A stretch of 64,000 nt of DNA, from the NCBI GenBank assembly GCA_023846275.1, contig CM043870.1:7005527-7069526 (forward strand). The letters run 5' to 3'. Origin of the DNA: Vanilla planifolia. Lineage: Eukaryota; Streptophyta; Magnoliopsida; Asparagales; Orchidaceae. This document shows, in pieces, positions 23,754 through 37,000 of this stretch; within the stretch, counting starts at the first letter, position 1, and each line of letters opens with the position of its first letter. Below the pieces are notes generated by a model. That model was not told the DNA's origin and ran no database searches. It saw only the letters and a program-made list of their open reading frames with translations. A program made the position numbers and the translations under genes.

Positions 23754-26700
23754 ATGATGAACGAGTCAGAGGTTTCTGTTGCTGTGTCGAGCTCGGGATC
23801 TGCGGAAGGTAACGGCGCCAGAAGGAACTCCAAGAGACCCAAATGTAAGTTTAGGCCAAAAGATTCGCTTTTTCTTGATTATAGATTCGCTGATTGTAGT
23901 TTTGAGCTTTAGGTCCTGTTTCGATTAGGATTAGATAAGAAATAATGGATTAATGGTTTTTTGGATGGTAATGGTGGAAGAAGAAGAAGTGGTTGGGATC
24001 AAACTAGGGTAAAGATATGGAAAGAGAATTGTTTCTGGGATGGGATAATTGGGGCTTACTTGATTCCATATATCTCTGCCCTATAAATTCGTTTTTACTG
24101 ATCTCCGCACAACTTTTATGTTTTTTGGTGTGCATGAGGCTTGTTACTTGTTGCTTTGCTCTTGGGCTTAAGCTATTTATTTCCTCTGCTTTAATCCTTG
24201 GTTGAGGGTGAGGCCGATAAAACCTTTTGATGGAAGGCAATTGTTGAGATTTTTTTTTTTTTTTCATCTGTTTCCTGGAAGACATATGATTAGGTGGTAT
24301 ATTTGGTTTCAGATTCCAGGTTTACACAGCAAGAACTTCCAGCTTGCAAGCCAATTCTTACCCCTCAATGGGTATGCACCTGAAACTATTCTACCTGGTA
24401 AAGAAACTTGGATGTAATCTAACTTAAGAGTTATAATCTTATGCAGGTGATCTCAGTCTTTACGTTAGTGGGCGTCATCTTTGTCCCCATTGGTGTTGCA
24501 GCACTTCTTGCATCTCATGATGTGTGTTTGAGTTTGTTTTCAATGTTCACTTGTTTTTTGAATTTGTTATTGATGCTTGCCGTGATATTGCCTATTCTTT
24601 CTAGGTTGTTGAAATTGTTGATCGGTATGACACTGTTTGCATACCACAAGACATGGCTCATGATAAAATTGGATATATTCAGAATAAAAAAATCAGCAAA
24701 ACCTGTACCAGGGTACTCACGGTAAGGTTTCCTAACTTGGCTGATCTATATGTTTTGAACAATTTGCTATCCCAATTGAATAGATACAGCTTTAAGTTTC
24801 CAAATTGATATGATAAGTGAAACTAAGAAGCTAAACTTATGTAATTTACTGGCATTTGATGTTAGAAAACTTTGTTGTGGTGGTGAATTTGATTTTAAGG
24901 CAAGCCCGTGTTCAGACTCAGCTTTTTTTTGTATGGTTGTATGAGATGGCCAGTGGTTTCCTTTGTTTGATTGGGGTTTCTAGTTAGTATGTATCAAACT
25001 TGCTTTTCACAAAAATAGGGAAGATCTAAGCAAGAAACATTTGTGTTATGATAATGGAATTCTTAAATTAATTAATAAACAATTTTAATAAGGTTCCTTC
25101 TATCTGTTGTAGGTACCCAAGGATATGGATAATCCCATTTATGTGTATTATCAGCTTGACAACTTTTATCAAAACCACAGGAGGTATGTTCAATATCTTT
25201 TTTGTGAAAATTTTAGCATTGAATTTTTCAATGTATGGGCATAAAAACATAACCAATTATTCAGTCTTGATATTCTAGTTTGGTTGTGTCGAACCATGAA
25301 GTTTTATTTTCTTCATGACTATTGATTGTTGAATTCTGTTGAATAAAATCAAATTATAAACATAGTTGGATATTGGTCATAGTATTAGGGAACAAGAAAT
25401 TTAACATGGAAACTCTTTGAATAGTGAAGACCTTATTGGCGGTGCACGCAAAGATCTTACTATGTTTTTATTTGGTGTATTATAGTCGAAGAATGAATTA
25501 CTCACGAGTTACAATTTAGAGACCATTCTTGTAAGAGAATGACCTCGATTTATATCTTTCTTTACTTTTTCACATCTCAAATGCCACATGTTTTTCCCCA
25601 CAACCAAAAGAGCTTCTTTTACAGGTGTTGGGATGTGTCTTCATAGGTCAATGTAAGTGATGGATTAGCTTCCAAGATGTGAAGGACAACAAATGCCTTA
25701 AATTAAGTGAATTGTTTCTAATCTGGAGCTTCATAAATACTGCAATTAAGAAAATAGATTTGAATTCTCACATTATAGAATCCAAGGAATCAGCTCATAA
25801 TTTCAAAAATAATGATCACCAACCTGTCACTTTTATAGTGCAATCAACAATCCAACAAGATTTATTAGAAGTTGCCATATTATTAATCTAGTTTTCTTTT
25901 TTTTGTAAATTATAGTTGATATTATTTTGCTGTAACATCTGCTTGTGGCCATGGGGTCATTTATGACTCTTCCCTTTACATCTTAACCTTTGTAATAAGG
26001 CTCTTGTCTGAAAATCTCTACGTGTGGACAATTAGGATTGTCCTTTTTAGGAATTATTAGTTCCAATTCAGCGAAAAGGATTTGATTTCTATGAAGTTTG
26101 GATATTTGCTAGCTTTTTTACATGATAATTTGGCATTACATCATGTCTATTATGCTACAAGTTATATCAACATATATTCAATTTTTGTTCCCTTTTTTTG
26201 TTGGTTTGTAAAGTACTGCAATGATTTTCTTGGCTGTAAGTTTTCAATTGGCAAACTTATGATCTATTATTAATCTCACCTTGATGTCAAACAAAACTTC
26301 AGGTACGTCAAGAGCCGCAATGATCAGCAGTTGAGAGATAAGAGTAAAGCAAATGAGACGAGTGGTTGTGACCCTGAAAAGACGACTTCAGATGGAACTC
26401 CTATTGTTCCTTGTGGTCTTATTGCGTGGAGTTTGTTTAACGATACATATAATTTTTCCCGTAACAGTGGTGAAGCTTTGGTAGTTAACAAGAAGGATAT
26501 TTCTTGGAAGAGTGACAGGGATCACAAATTTGGATCTGATGTCTATCCGAAAAACTTCCAAAATGGAGATCTAATAGGTGGTGGAACGCTTAATGACTCT
26601 AAACCAGTAAGCCTTTTACTTTTTACTGACCTATGTTTTTTAATCCAAATAAACTGAATCAAGATTTGGAGCTTCTGTTTATTCCATACATTTTGAGTGG

Positions 26701-28286
26701 ATAAGGTAATTCGGCTGCATACTAGACATAACAAATTTCACCATTTCAACATTGTTCAACCTTTGTGTTGCCCTTTTTGACTGTCTTGTGCCTTAATATT
26801 TCTTTTCAAGATTCCACAAGACTGGCCATATTAATGCATGTGTTGAAATGTTGCTCTTGGTCAACAGCTTTTGGAATTTAGAATGTACTGAAGAGAAATG
26901 AAACTCTGGCTAGTCAGTAGCCGTGTTCTTGTTTGGTTAATTTTAATTTAAGTGCATCACAGTTATTACTTGTTCAATGTATGGTTTCATCCTACTTGAC
27001 ACAAAAACCACCATTTTAAACTACCCAATAATTGGAACAACTAGGACCATACACTAACCATTGTCAATTAGTTATAATGTTCAACATGAGCTTTTTAAAA
27101 GACACTATAGTGCTATAATTTATAATTTAATTATCATACATGATTTGATTTGTTACTTCCAATGTTTCAACTTGGTCTTGCTTTCATGCTGCTTTTAAAT
27201 TCTATTTTAAATTTTTTTTTTTGTAACCTTATTTATAGTAAATACTTGTTAAAACTCTATTTTTATTCACCTGAATCATTTTTTCTATTTTCAGATTCTT
27301 CTTTCATTCTATTTTTCTAAACTCACAAGTCATTATCAAATGAAGCATATGAAAGAATGAATTTACATCTTTGGAACCCAACGAGTTATTTAAGAGGGTA
27401 GAATAGAGATAAAGAACACTATAATCAATCTGACTTAGTAAGATTAAGATTTTTATTGTTGTTGCTGTTAATAAACTCAACTTCTTGGTGAATCCTGGTT
27501 CTTCCAAGTTGTTCCTTGCAACCATTTGGCTGGGAACAACTAGGCTTGCTTCTTTTGAGGTGGCCATGAAAGCTGTTTGATATGTAGTAAAAGCTCAAAA
27601 TGATCTATTATTGGCATACTTCTTACCCCATTTGAGTCATGGTGTCATTTTTTCTCTCGTTTTGCATCTTGACAGTTGAGCGAGCAGGAGGATCTCATCG
27701 TGTGGATGCGAACTGCGGCATTGCCAACCTTTAGGAAGTTATACGGGAGGATCGAGGTGGACCTTAAGGAGAACGATACAATTACGGTGACTTTGGATAA
27801 CAACTACAACACCTTTAGTTTTGGTGGTAAGAAGAAGTTGGTTCTATCAACCACAAGCTGGCTTGGCGGAAAAAACGACTTCCTCGGCATTGCTTATCTT
27901 TCTATCGGCGGCGTGTGTTTCTTTCTGGCAACCGTCTTCACTGTGGTATATCTGGTCAAGCCTAGGTACGTTCTACCGACATTTTTTCACACTCAGATCA
28001 CATTCGAGCCCTAATTTGATTTCCATCCTCATTGTTCTTTTCCTTCAAAGAGTTTAGCTTAAGAAGTATCTTTTGAAATAAAATAACATGTGTTGTGGTA
28101 GTAATAAATAGCACTTAGACTGTATAACGCAGATGATATCTCAGGATATAAGTGCAATTTTATTATGCTACTATGAAGATTTTATCCTACTTGATACTCG
28201 TTTCCTCATTGTTTCTTTTTTTTGTTTACAGGAAACTTGGTGATCCTTCATATTTGTCATGGAATAGGAACCCTGGAATGCAGTAG
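23754..28286 (+). CDS. ALIS: ALA-interacting subunit (CDC50/LEM3 family)
   Basis: Eight exons: 23754-23844, 24313-24371, 24447-24521, 24605-24721, 25113-25183, 26303-26606, 27676-27965, 28232-28286. They join in frame to 353 residues, the family's usual size. CDC50 proteins are the beta subunits of P4-ATPase lipid flippases; plant ALIS proteins are needed for exit of ALA flippases from the ER and for their activity. Two membrane spans are visible, ~51-72 (VISVFTLVGVIFVPIGVAAL) and ~309-333, with a large lumenal loop between them containing N-glycosylation sequons (NDT, NFS) and conserved cysteines. Family signatures include RFTQQELPACKPILTP before span 1 and YYQLDNFYQNHRRYVKSR in the loop. 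Both termini face the cytosol. Two consecutive ATGs open the frame and either could be used. Confidence 0.95.
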
Positions 28287-28943
28287 ATGTTCTGAGGGCC
28301 ATCAGGGCTGCAATGTTTACTTGCTTGTTTATTGAACAAAGTTTCACATGTAATCTTATAAATACAAGACTTTGTTTGTGACCATTTCTTTCTTTAGAAC
28401 AACCTACTTTGACTATATGAATCTGTAATTTACTTCAAAAAATTCTTGTAATTTGATTGATTTCTTTCAGTTCAAAAAGCTTAAAGCCATGCTTGGATCT
28501 AGAAACATGATTGGTTCTAAAAATTGTGGAAACGATATGGTTTTAATCTATTGGAAACTATTTAAAACAGTCTCACAAGCTTAGAAGTCATTTGAATTGT
28601 TCATATTTTAGTGCTTATTTGTCCCATACTAGTGAATAATAATAATAATTAGCTATATTAATCAATTTTTTCTATAAAATTAAACCAGAAAACATCTTAT
28701 ATCTGCACCCTCTAAACCTCAAGCAATTTGATGTGCATCCGAACACAACAGCAGCAGCAAAAAACAGAACATAAAGGTCTATCAAACTATAATTATGAAT
28801 ATATATACCCATTTGATGCAATACAGAAACCAAATTAACTTCCATTTGACTCGGTACAAAGAAATAACAATCCAAATGGAAAAATCTCTTCAAACACGTT
28901 GATTAAACCCAAGAGATTGAATTTTCCAAGTTATGTGACAAAT
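28287..28943. other. Convergent 3' ends of ALIS and coatomer epsilon genes
   Basis: 657 bp between the two stop codons, AT-rich and without an ORF of interest; it must hold both 3' UTRs and polyadenylation sites. Confidence 0.65.
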
Positions 28944-31900
28944 CTAAGCAAATCCCTGAACGGCTCTATCAAAATTATCCTCTGCAGAAGCGACGCGTTT
29001 GACGAGCAGGTGTTCTGGATGTGAAAGCTTCAATTGGCTGCAAAATAATACAGAGAATGTTATAAACCATTAGTAACCATTGGCTGAATATCTGTTCGTT
29101 TTATTTAACATTACTTCATCTTATCCTATGGCCTTATGAAGATGAAGTTGGCCACCCAAGCATAGTCCATTAAAAAAAAGAAGGTATGAGTTTTTATTTC
29201 TTCTTCTTCATGAAGCTTGACATAAAAAAGAACAGTAATCATGTACTTAGTTTTCATTTATGTGGAGCTCATCTCCATCAATATTGATGTTGCTTACATA
29301 GTTTTTTTCACCCAATTTGAGATTTTCATGTAAATCTTTGTGACCATTTTATTTTTATTTGTATTTTAATTTTGGTTCTATATTTTTTTTCCCTTTTGTT
29401 CTCTAAATCATCATGATAACCTAAGAAAGAACCTTCTCCTTGCTAGACAAACAGCTTAGAACAAAAAGTTTTTGGTCTGACAGAATTGTCTTCAAAATCT
29501 AAAAATTGTGAGAGACTATGTTTTCAGCATCATTTATGAAGACAAACTTTCAGTTTAAGTGAGAAAAAATTGCATTAAACCTAACAATTGCCTGAAAAGT
29601 GAACCTATCAGGATACTTGCAACTTTGTAACAGAGATTTACAACTTACCTAAGGTATCGTGAAGCAGATTTGCCTACGTGAAGACTGCAGACAACAAGAT
29701 TGGCAAGAGTTTCCGCATCCTTTGCATCCTTTAAAAGCCACAAAAGAAAAGATTTCAGTACACGTTCCCGGAACCATCTCTCAAGCTCGACAACAAGACT
29801 TATAAGACTTACTTTGTTTAAAGCTTCAAGCAATAGCGTTTCAGCTTCATCAAAACGTCCCATGTGCATGCAACATACAGCCTTTCCATTCAGGATCATA
29901 GCGGTCATCTGATACTTATCAGCAAAATCTTGAAAAATAAGATACGCTTCCTGAATCTTGGAACCACCCTGGCATTGCATCAAAATAGAATCAGCAACTA
30001 AGATGTATGAATATTAAATTAAAAGAATAAGAAGATATTTCCTTACAACTGCCAGATTAAGCCATGCATTTGCTAGTTGTGTCAATGTATGGTCTTCATC
30101 AATTTGTTGCATGATCTTAAGTTGCTTCTCTGCATAGTCTGATCTATGCATCTTGATGTATATTTGAACATTCAATGCAAGCCTGAAATTAAGAGGTCTA
30201 AGATGTTAAAGTTCTGTACATTCTAGCTCAGCAGGCTGCAGCAACATTGTAAGCTTAAGATCCTTTTAAAAAAAAAAATGAGATTGTCACAAGTCATGAA
30301 CCTATTGACTGTCTCCTAAGTATCACGCCAATACTGACCTTGTGCTAGCTCGACATGAGGACCTATTGACTTGAAAATATATTTTGTAGACATAGATAAA
30401 AACTTGAAAGCATTAGAGTGAAGTAATTGTTTATTAATGAAGTTCAAGTGTTTCACTTCTTCCTGACCGAACTTGCAAAGCATTAAGTATTAATTTACTT
30501 CTTCTAACACCAAACAACCCTTTTATTTCATTTAAAAAATGATGCCAAATGTAATTATGATTAATGAAAGGAGTATTCAGCATATTCAACAACAAAAGAC
30601 AGTTAATAGTGTCATTGCACAGATTATCAATGATCATCTTTTGTTGCTTTCTGATGAAAGGGCACGTCCAAATGTTATTAGCCAGACAAGCACAATCGAT
30701 AAAAAGACAAGTGATAACTGCAGGGTAAAGACACATCCATGCTTATGAACAAATTAAGCAACTGTAACATAAAGGAACATCATAGGTTCAAAATGGAATT
30801 TATATCACCCAAGAGGTTATGAAGCAGGAAACCTATCATCACATGTAATGAAGTCAGCACCACAGAAAAGCTAAGTAGCACATTATGAAGCGACCTTTCT
30901 GAAAAACAAGAGAAAAAAAAAAATCATGGAGCAAGGAGGTGACAGCATTTACAATTCCATTGTTCCTCCAGTGTTGGTGTGCTTGAGAGCCTCATTATAG
31001 TCCAGTTCATGCGTATAGATGATCCCAGCAACTAAACGGAGGAATGGATTGTTTCCTATTGCTGCATCACTCAACCACTCTCGGAGACTTGAAAGTGCAG
31101 AATCCTATAAAGCAGAAATCAGTTTAGGGAAAAGTTCAAAATCAGCAGAAGGAATTTTGTTCAAAGAACAAAATAGAAGAGATGAAGTTCATACATAGAA
31201 AATGTCATGGATGCAAAGAAGATTTCCTGATACTAAACATCATGAGTAGAGAAATGATTATACACAGCACTTTGACAAAAGCTTCATGTGTTTCCCAAGC
31301 TAATCAAGGTAGTCATCAAACTAAGTAAATATTATGGCAAGCTGGATATATACAGTCATGTTTGCAAAGGTATTGATCCTGGAATGCACCACAAGCTGGA
31401 TGTCATGGGGTCCCTTAGATTCAAAATGCTACAAGGTAACATAGGCCAAAACAAAAAGAAACAAGCTATCATAATCAAATCTTATTATATCAAAGTATTG
31501 ACCACTTTAGTCATCTCATATCAAACAAAGTAGGGTTTTTTTCAAAAGGCTTCTTAACATCTTAGAATCATAAACTTACATAGTATAAAAGTTTTCCTTT
31601 TCAATATAAGATTATTCATCTCTATATCCGTCTTCTTAAAAACTTATTAAAAGCCCCTCCTTATCTAGTGATTTCACCATTGGAATATCACTCAGTGATA
31701 ATTCCCTACTCTCTTCAATCTTAAGTGCTATACAAGCACAATAATTCACAAAAAATAGTAAAGTTTATCAAATCTAAAATAAAAATTATTGATCAAAACT
31801 CCAAACTTCATAGAAAATTTTTAGTGATGAAAGTTTGAACACTATGAGAGAACTAATGACTCCCAAATTTTCATGGCAATCAAGCCTTGTTTTGTTAGAT

Positions 31901-33999
31901 TTTCAACCCAAATAATAAGCTTTACAAAAAAGCCAAGAAAAACTGACTCCAAGTTCAAGGCTTTGGATTCTTAATTTACAAAGCTCAACAAAATCAATAT
32001 TGAAAATAAAAATACTTAGAGAATCAAGTCAACTATAAATTTAGCAAACTTTCATAAAGATTAAAACACGTTTGATAATACAAAACATAGGATAAGAGAG
32101 ATATTACTAAAATTCCAAACTTTTGACAAGGATAGAATGAGAACAATTTCAAGCACAAATGATTGGTATACTCATAGAACAAGAGAATCAAAGCATAAAA
32201 GACAATGGTTATTTTTATGAATTTTAGGATAATGGAAGAACAAGATGAGATGCACAAACAAGCTACAAATGGGCTCGCAAGATGGTTTGAAGTAAGGGAA
32301 GATGGAATACTAACAAAGATAGGATGGCAACACTATTCAACACACCATCAAGGCTAAACTTCACATCATGTGGCCATAAGTTAAGCGGAAGAGATTCCCA
32401 CTTCTTTTCTTATCATTTGAATGAACACAAATGAAAGATCTTTATTTCCATTGAAATCTCCACCACAATCATTGACCAAAAAGGCAACAAAAAGATCCAA
32501 ATTATTTGACCATAATATGCTTATATAGATCCTTCCAATCATCCCACAAGAAAGCACTAAAAATATGCAAAACTCCCCAATGAGGTTGGATCGGATCACC
32601 CAGGGCTACAAGCTAATTAACCAAACCTAGCAGCCTAAATGATAGAATATCAACCACCGATTGCAATCTTCTTTTATGTGGCAACCTATAACAGTCTAGA
32701 AATCACATAAGTTGATTCAACTAAATCCTTAGACCACATAAAACACCAAATAACTATCATAACACATCCAAGAAGGCAAGGATCACAATAAAAAACCAAA
32801 AAACTACACAAGCACAGACAACTATGTTGTTTTTCAACCCTAGAAAATCCTTTGTATACTCCAATCCTAGATTATCGATTTATGACACAATAAAGATAAT
32901 TGTAAAATTGCAAACTATAAACACGATTGCCATGACACTAACAATGACAAAATAATCTGGAATAAATGAGAATGAAGTTTGCGGGCAAGAAATAGACCTA
33001 GATGAGGTATATATTCAAAATCGTTGCCAAGCGATCACTTACAAAATCAATTTATAACTCTACTAGTGAACCTATAATGATCATCAAAGCTTTAATGCTC
33101 ATGTCATCAATTAGACACAATCCCAAATACATTACACACATGTAGGATCACAAGTTCAAATAAAATAAAATACTCAAATAGTATGAACAAAATTACGAAG
33201 ATTCTCTCTAATGGTTAGATATGCTCTATAAAACTCTAGATAAACGAAAAGGTGCTCTAGATGCCCACATCAGAATTTTTCAGCTTCACAATATACTAAA
33301 CAATTTGATAATAAAATAGCAAAGCCCATGTACAAATTAATTTTTTGAAATAAACAAAGAAATTAATAATAAAAAACAAATAAATAAGAATAGTTGCAAA
33401 CCAAGTAAGGGTCCATTCAGATAATTAAGCAAAAATGAGAAGGCACTTTTCAATTGTAAAATCGAAACCAAACTTGTATTGTGGAGCTTCCAAATATAAT
33501 ACCCATAGAGTAGAAAAGTTTAAGAAGTTTCAAAGGTAAACCTTACATGTAATCTAATCTAAATTGATTTGAATAGATAAAGTCAATGTTATATAATAAA
33601 TAAAACCATTATAACAATTAGCCTACAATATGGAAAATTGTTATGTATTTCAAAATTTGTACCTTATCAATTGACTAATAACAAGCCCTTGACCTAGGTG
33701 AGCTTAATGGTTGTCAAGGAAAAAATATCAAAATCCTATAGAATCCAGCCATTAACAAGAGTTTTCCTTCCGACCAACCAAAGGTTAAGATGAGATAAAA
33801 ACTAGTATTCACTTGGTTTTCATTCAATCAAAAAATCAACTGGTGGTATGTAATAACATAAGTCTAAAAATTGGATAGGTAAAAGAACCAATTGAAACCA
33901 AATATATTGAAATAAAATCAAAAATTGATTCTAATGCCCATTTTGAACCATGTTATGCAATTTTCCTTTCTTAGAATGAGGGGGAGAAATAGAGGGAGT

Positions 34000-34052
<53 letters not shown>

Positions 34053-37000
34053 TCAGAAGAATCATAAGGTGTGGGACACATTAATGGAAAGGATTCCAAT
34101 AATTGAATTAAGAATGGTATCAAATATGAGTGCCGTGCTTGAGATAATATGCACATTCTTTGCTGTCATTGTGACTTATAACTAGTACTTTAACAACATC
34201 AATATATCCTAATAGAGAGTCACTTGGTGGTAATATGACACAAACCCTAGACTCGCTAAAAAAGAGAAGATATTTTCACCACTAATTTCTACCTAACATA
34301 GGCCGTGTCAACTATCGAAGCAAAAGGAGAGAAATTTCACATGTTTGCATTCAAAAGAAAGATAGAAGCATATACAAATGGGCCACAAGTTTGCATTGAA
34401 ACTTGAAACTAACTTAACCTTCTAGTCCCCTCCCTCTCACACAACTCTATTAACTTAACAAAAACATGAAAAGCTTGTGCCTTTTAGGAGAAAATTTTCC
34501 TCTCATAAAATATGGGTTTTAATAAGTTCAATGAAATTTTAGAATCTATGAATAACTAAAATTTTATAGTTTATTTTAAAATACTAGGAATTGCCAAGGT
34601 AGCCAATGAATGCAAACCAAATTTCTAAACATGCATTAGTTCCATGTCAATTTTGGTTTTATTCAATCACACTAATAGCATTCATCCTTTAAGGGTCAAC
34701 TGCAACCTAGGCATAAATATCCCACTGAAAATTAACAAAAATGATTCACTAACTAGCCATGCCATTTGTGGCATGAGAAACACGTCAAATCCTGTAGCCA
34801 CTAAACATGAACAAATGAAGAGCAATCTGATAAAAAAGTGAATAAAGGCGATGATCATAAAATGCAATGCAAGCAATCTCAGAGAGAACAATGGAAGCAC
34901 AGCCTTATATTCAAATCTTGTAGAAGAGCAGAACAAAAGGCTAGGCAATCTTGGCCCCCAGCTACAGCCCATCCCTTTAAGTAAAGATCAAGAAAAATAT
35001 AGAAACGATAACAGACCCATGATTGTGTTGAAGCATCACAACAGCCCATGCATAGATTCCTTAGGTCAATGAATCATCAAAATTTACATTAAATCAACAT
35101 TAAGTCAAATTAAGCAGGTAAAACCAACCGAAGAAGATGTGGTGATCCTAGCTCTTTGAGTTAACAAGTAAATTCCATGAGGTTAGCCACAATCAGCCAA
35201 CCAATATAAAGATAGCAATGAATTTGCTCATGGATCTTCACATTTCTGTTCCTCCAAATTTGATGAAGGGCAATGGCTACAAAATTCACGAATAAACCAT
35301 GCTTGTCTTGGTCATTTTGATTTGCATGATAGTTAGGAGAGAAGCAAAGCAAGAAATTATAACAAGAGCAGAAAGAACAAGTTAAAGACCAGTAACATTC
35401 CAAGAGCACTCGCACAGAGCATGCAGGATTCTTCCACAGAATAACACTTAGGACAAAAGGCAGATTACAAAACTTTGTGGTGCATTAACCAAAGAGCCAT
35501 GAACAAAACTCCCATGCAAACTCTTCAAGGGAAAGTGCACACCCTTTGTTGAGCTTAAATTTCCGAGCACCAATCTCTAAAACTTAAGAATCAACAATAA
35601 GCTCAGTACCAAGGGTGGAGGTGGGACATGTAGGACTTTCATCAACCTCCAAACCACGGCTTCATGATTGCGTATGGGTCCCTTCGAGTAGCTACTATCC
35701 AATCAACAAGATGGTTAGGGAAGAAGAAGAAAAGACAATCCTAGTTCCATTTATCTTGGTCATCAAGCAAGAGAGTAATTCAATATGGCACATCGACATC
35801 CATATTAATAAAGATTAGAGTTTGAAAGAGAGAAGCCCAGCCCAATTGTCATTAAGGAATGAAAAAAGGATGTTGTCAATGATTTCTCAAGGGACATTGC
35901 TAATTATAGTGGCCCTACAAAGGCAGATCAACTATTAACCCCAAGAGTCGACCCTTCTAATCTCAAAGGAATCCTTGTAATGACCAGTCTTGGCCAATAA
36001 CCAATCAACACATAGGGATGTACTCTTGGAAAGAAGATCCATAGCAAGCTTGGAGATCAAGATCCCTCAACAATCATTATGAAAATAGATATCTAAACCC
36101 CCCACCCTCCATCATGAGATTTAAGCTTACTAACCTTGTCCCAAGAAAAGTAATACATTGCAAGAGAAGAAATATCCCCATTCCAAATGAAGCTTCTAAT
36201 GAGCTTTTCAATAGAGTTAAGGGCATTACATGGGATAAAGTTGCAGACCACATATAAATAAAAAGTTGGTTCATAACACTAAAGCTCGACCCAAAAGTGA
36301 TAAAAGCATGAAAGACCCTAAGAGGCTATCCCAATGCTAAAGCATCAATAAGAAATTGGAAATCATAAGAAACTAGTATGGAAGTGGTCAAGGGGATTCC
36401 TAGATACTTGGTATTCTTCTATTATTGAAGATGAAAGTTATTCACCAATATTTTCCTATACTTGGACATCATGGACACCATCTGATAACTAAAATGGACA
36501 AGAGATTGTAAACTTACAATAAGCATCCATCCACCCCATTGTGTATGCACACCTATCAATTCTTGTATTGGTAAGCTCCCAACTTAGACGCTTTCGGACA
36601 AGATTGTGCAAAGGTTAGAAAAAACCAACAACAAACACAAGGAATCATTCAAAATCATCCAATGTTGGAGAATTTAGGGCAATATAATCAAGGTAGTGGT
36701 TTACAAATAATATGTAAGCTAACAAAAGCTCTAAAGTTATTAAAAAAAAACTTCTTTTCTACTAATTCATAATGCAAATTATGCAATAATGATAAAGCAT
36801 ATATCATTCCCACTTTTGCACCAACATACCACTTATTATAGAATAAATATTTGATTCTAAAGTCTATAATATAAGCTAAAACCAAAAGAAAGAATTAATG
36901 CAAAAGAAAGTTTCACCACCTTCCATGATGATTAAATTTCCAATAATTTCCTTCAATCAAATTCCAAACTTGTAAAGGAATAAACTAACATTTGGATGGC

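Noticed and set aside
33971..34185. Arg-Glu and Ser-Leu repeat peptides
   Set aside because: Translation of the (GA)n microsatellite.
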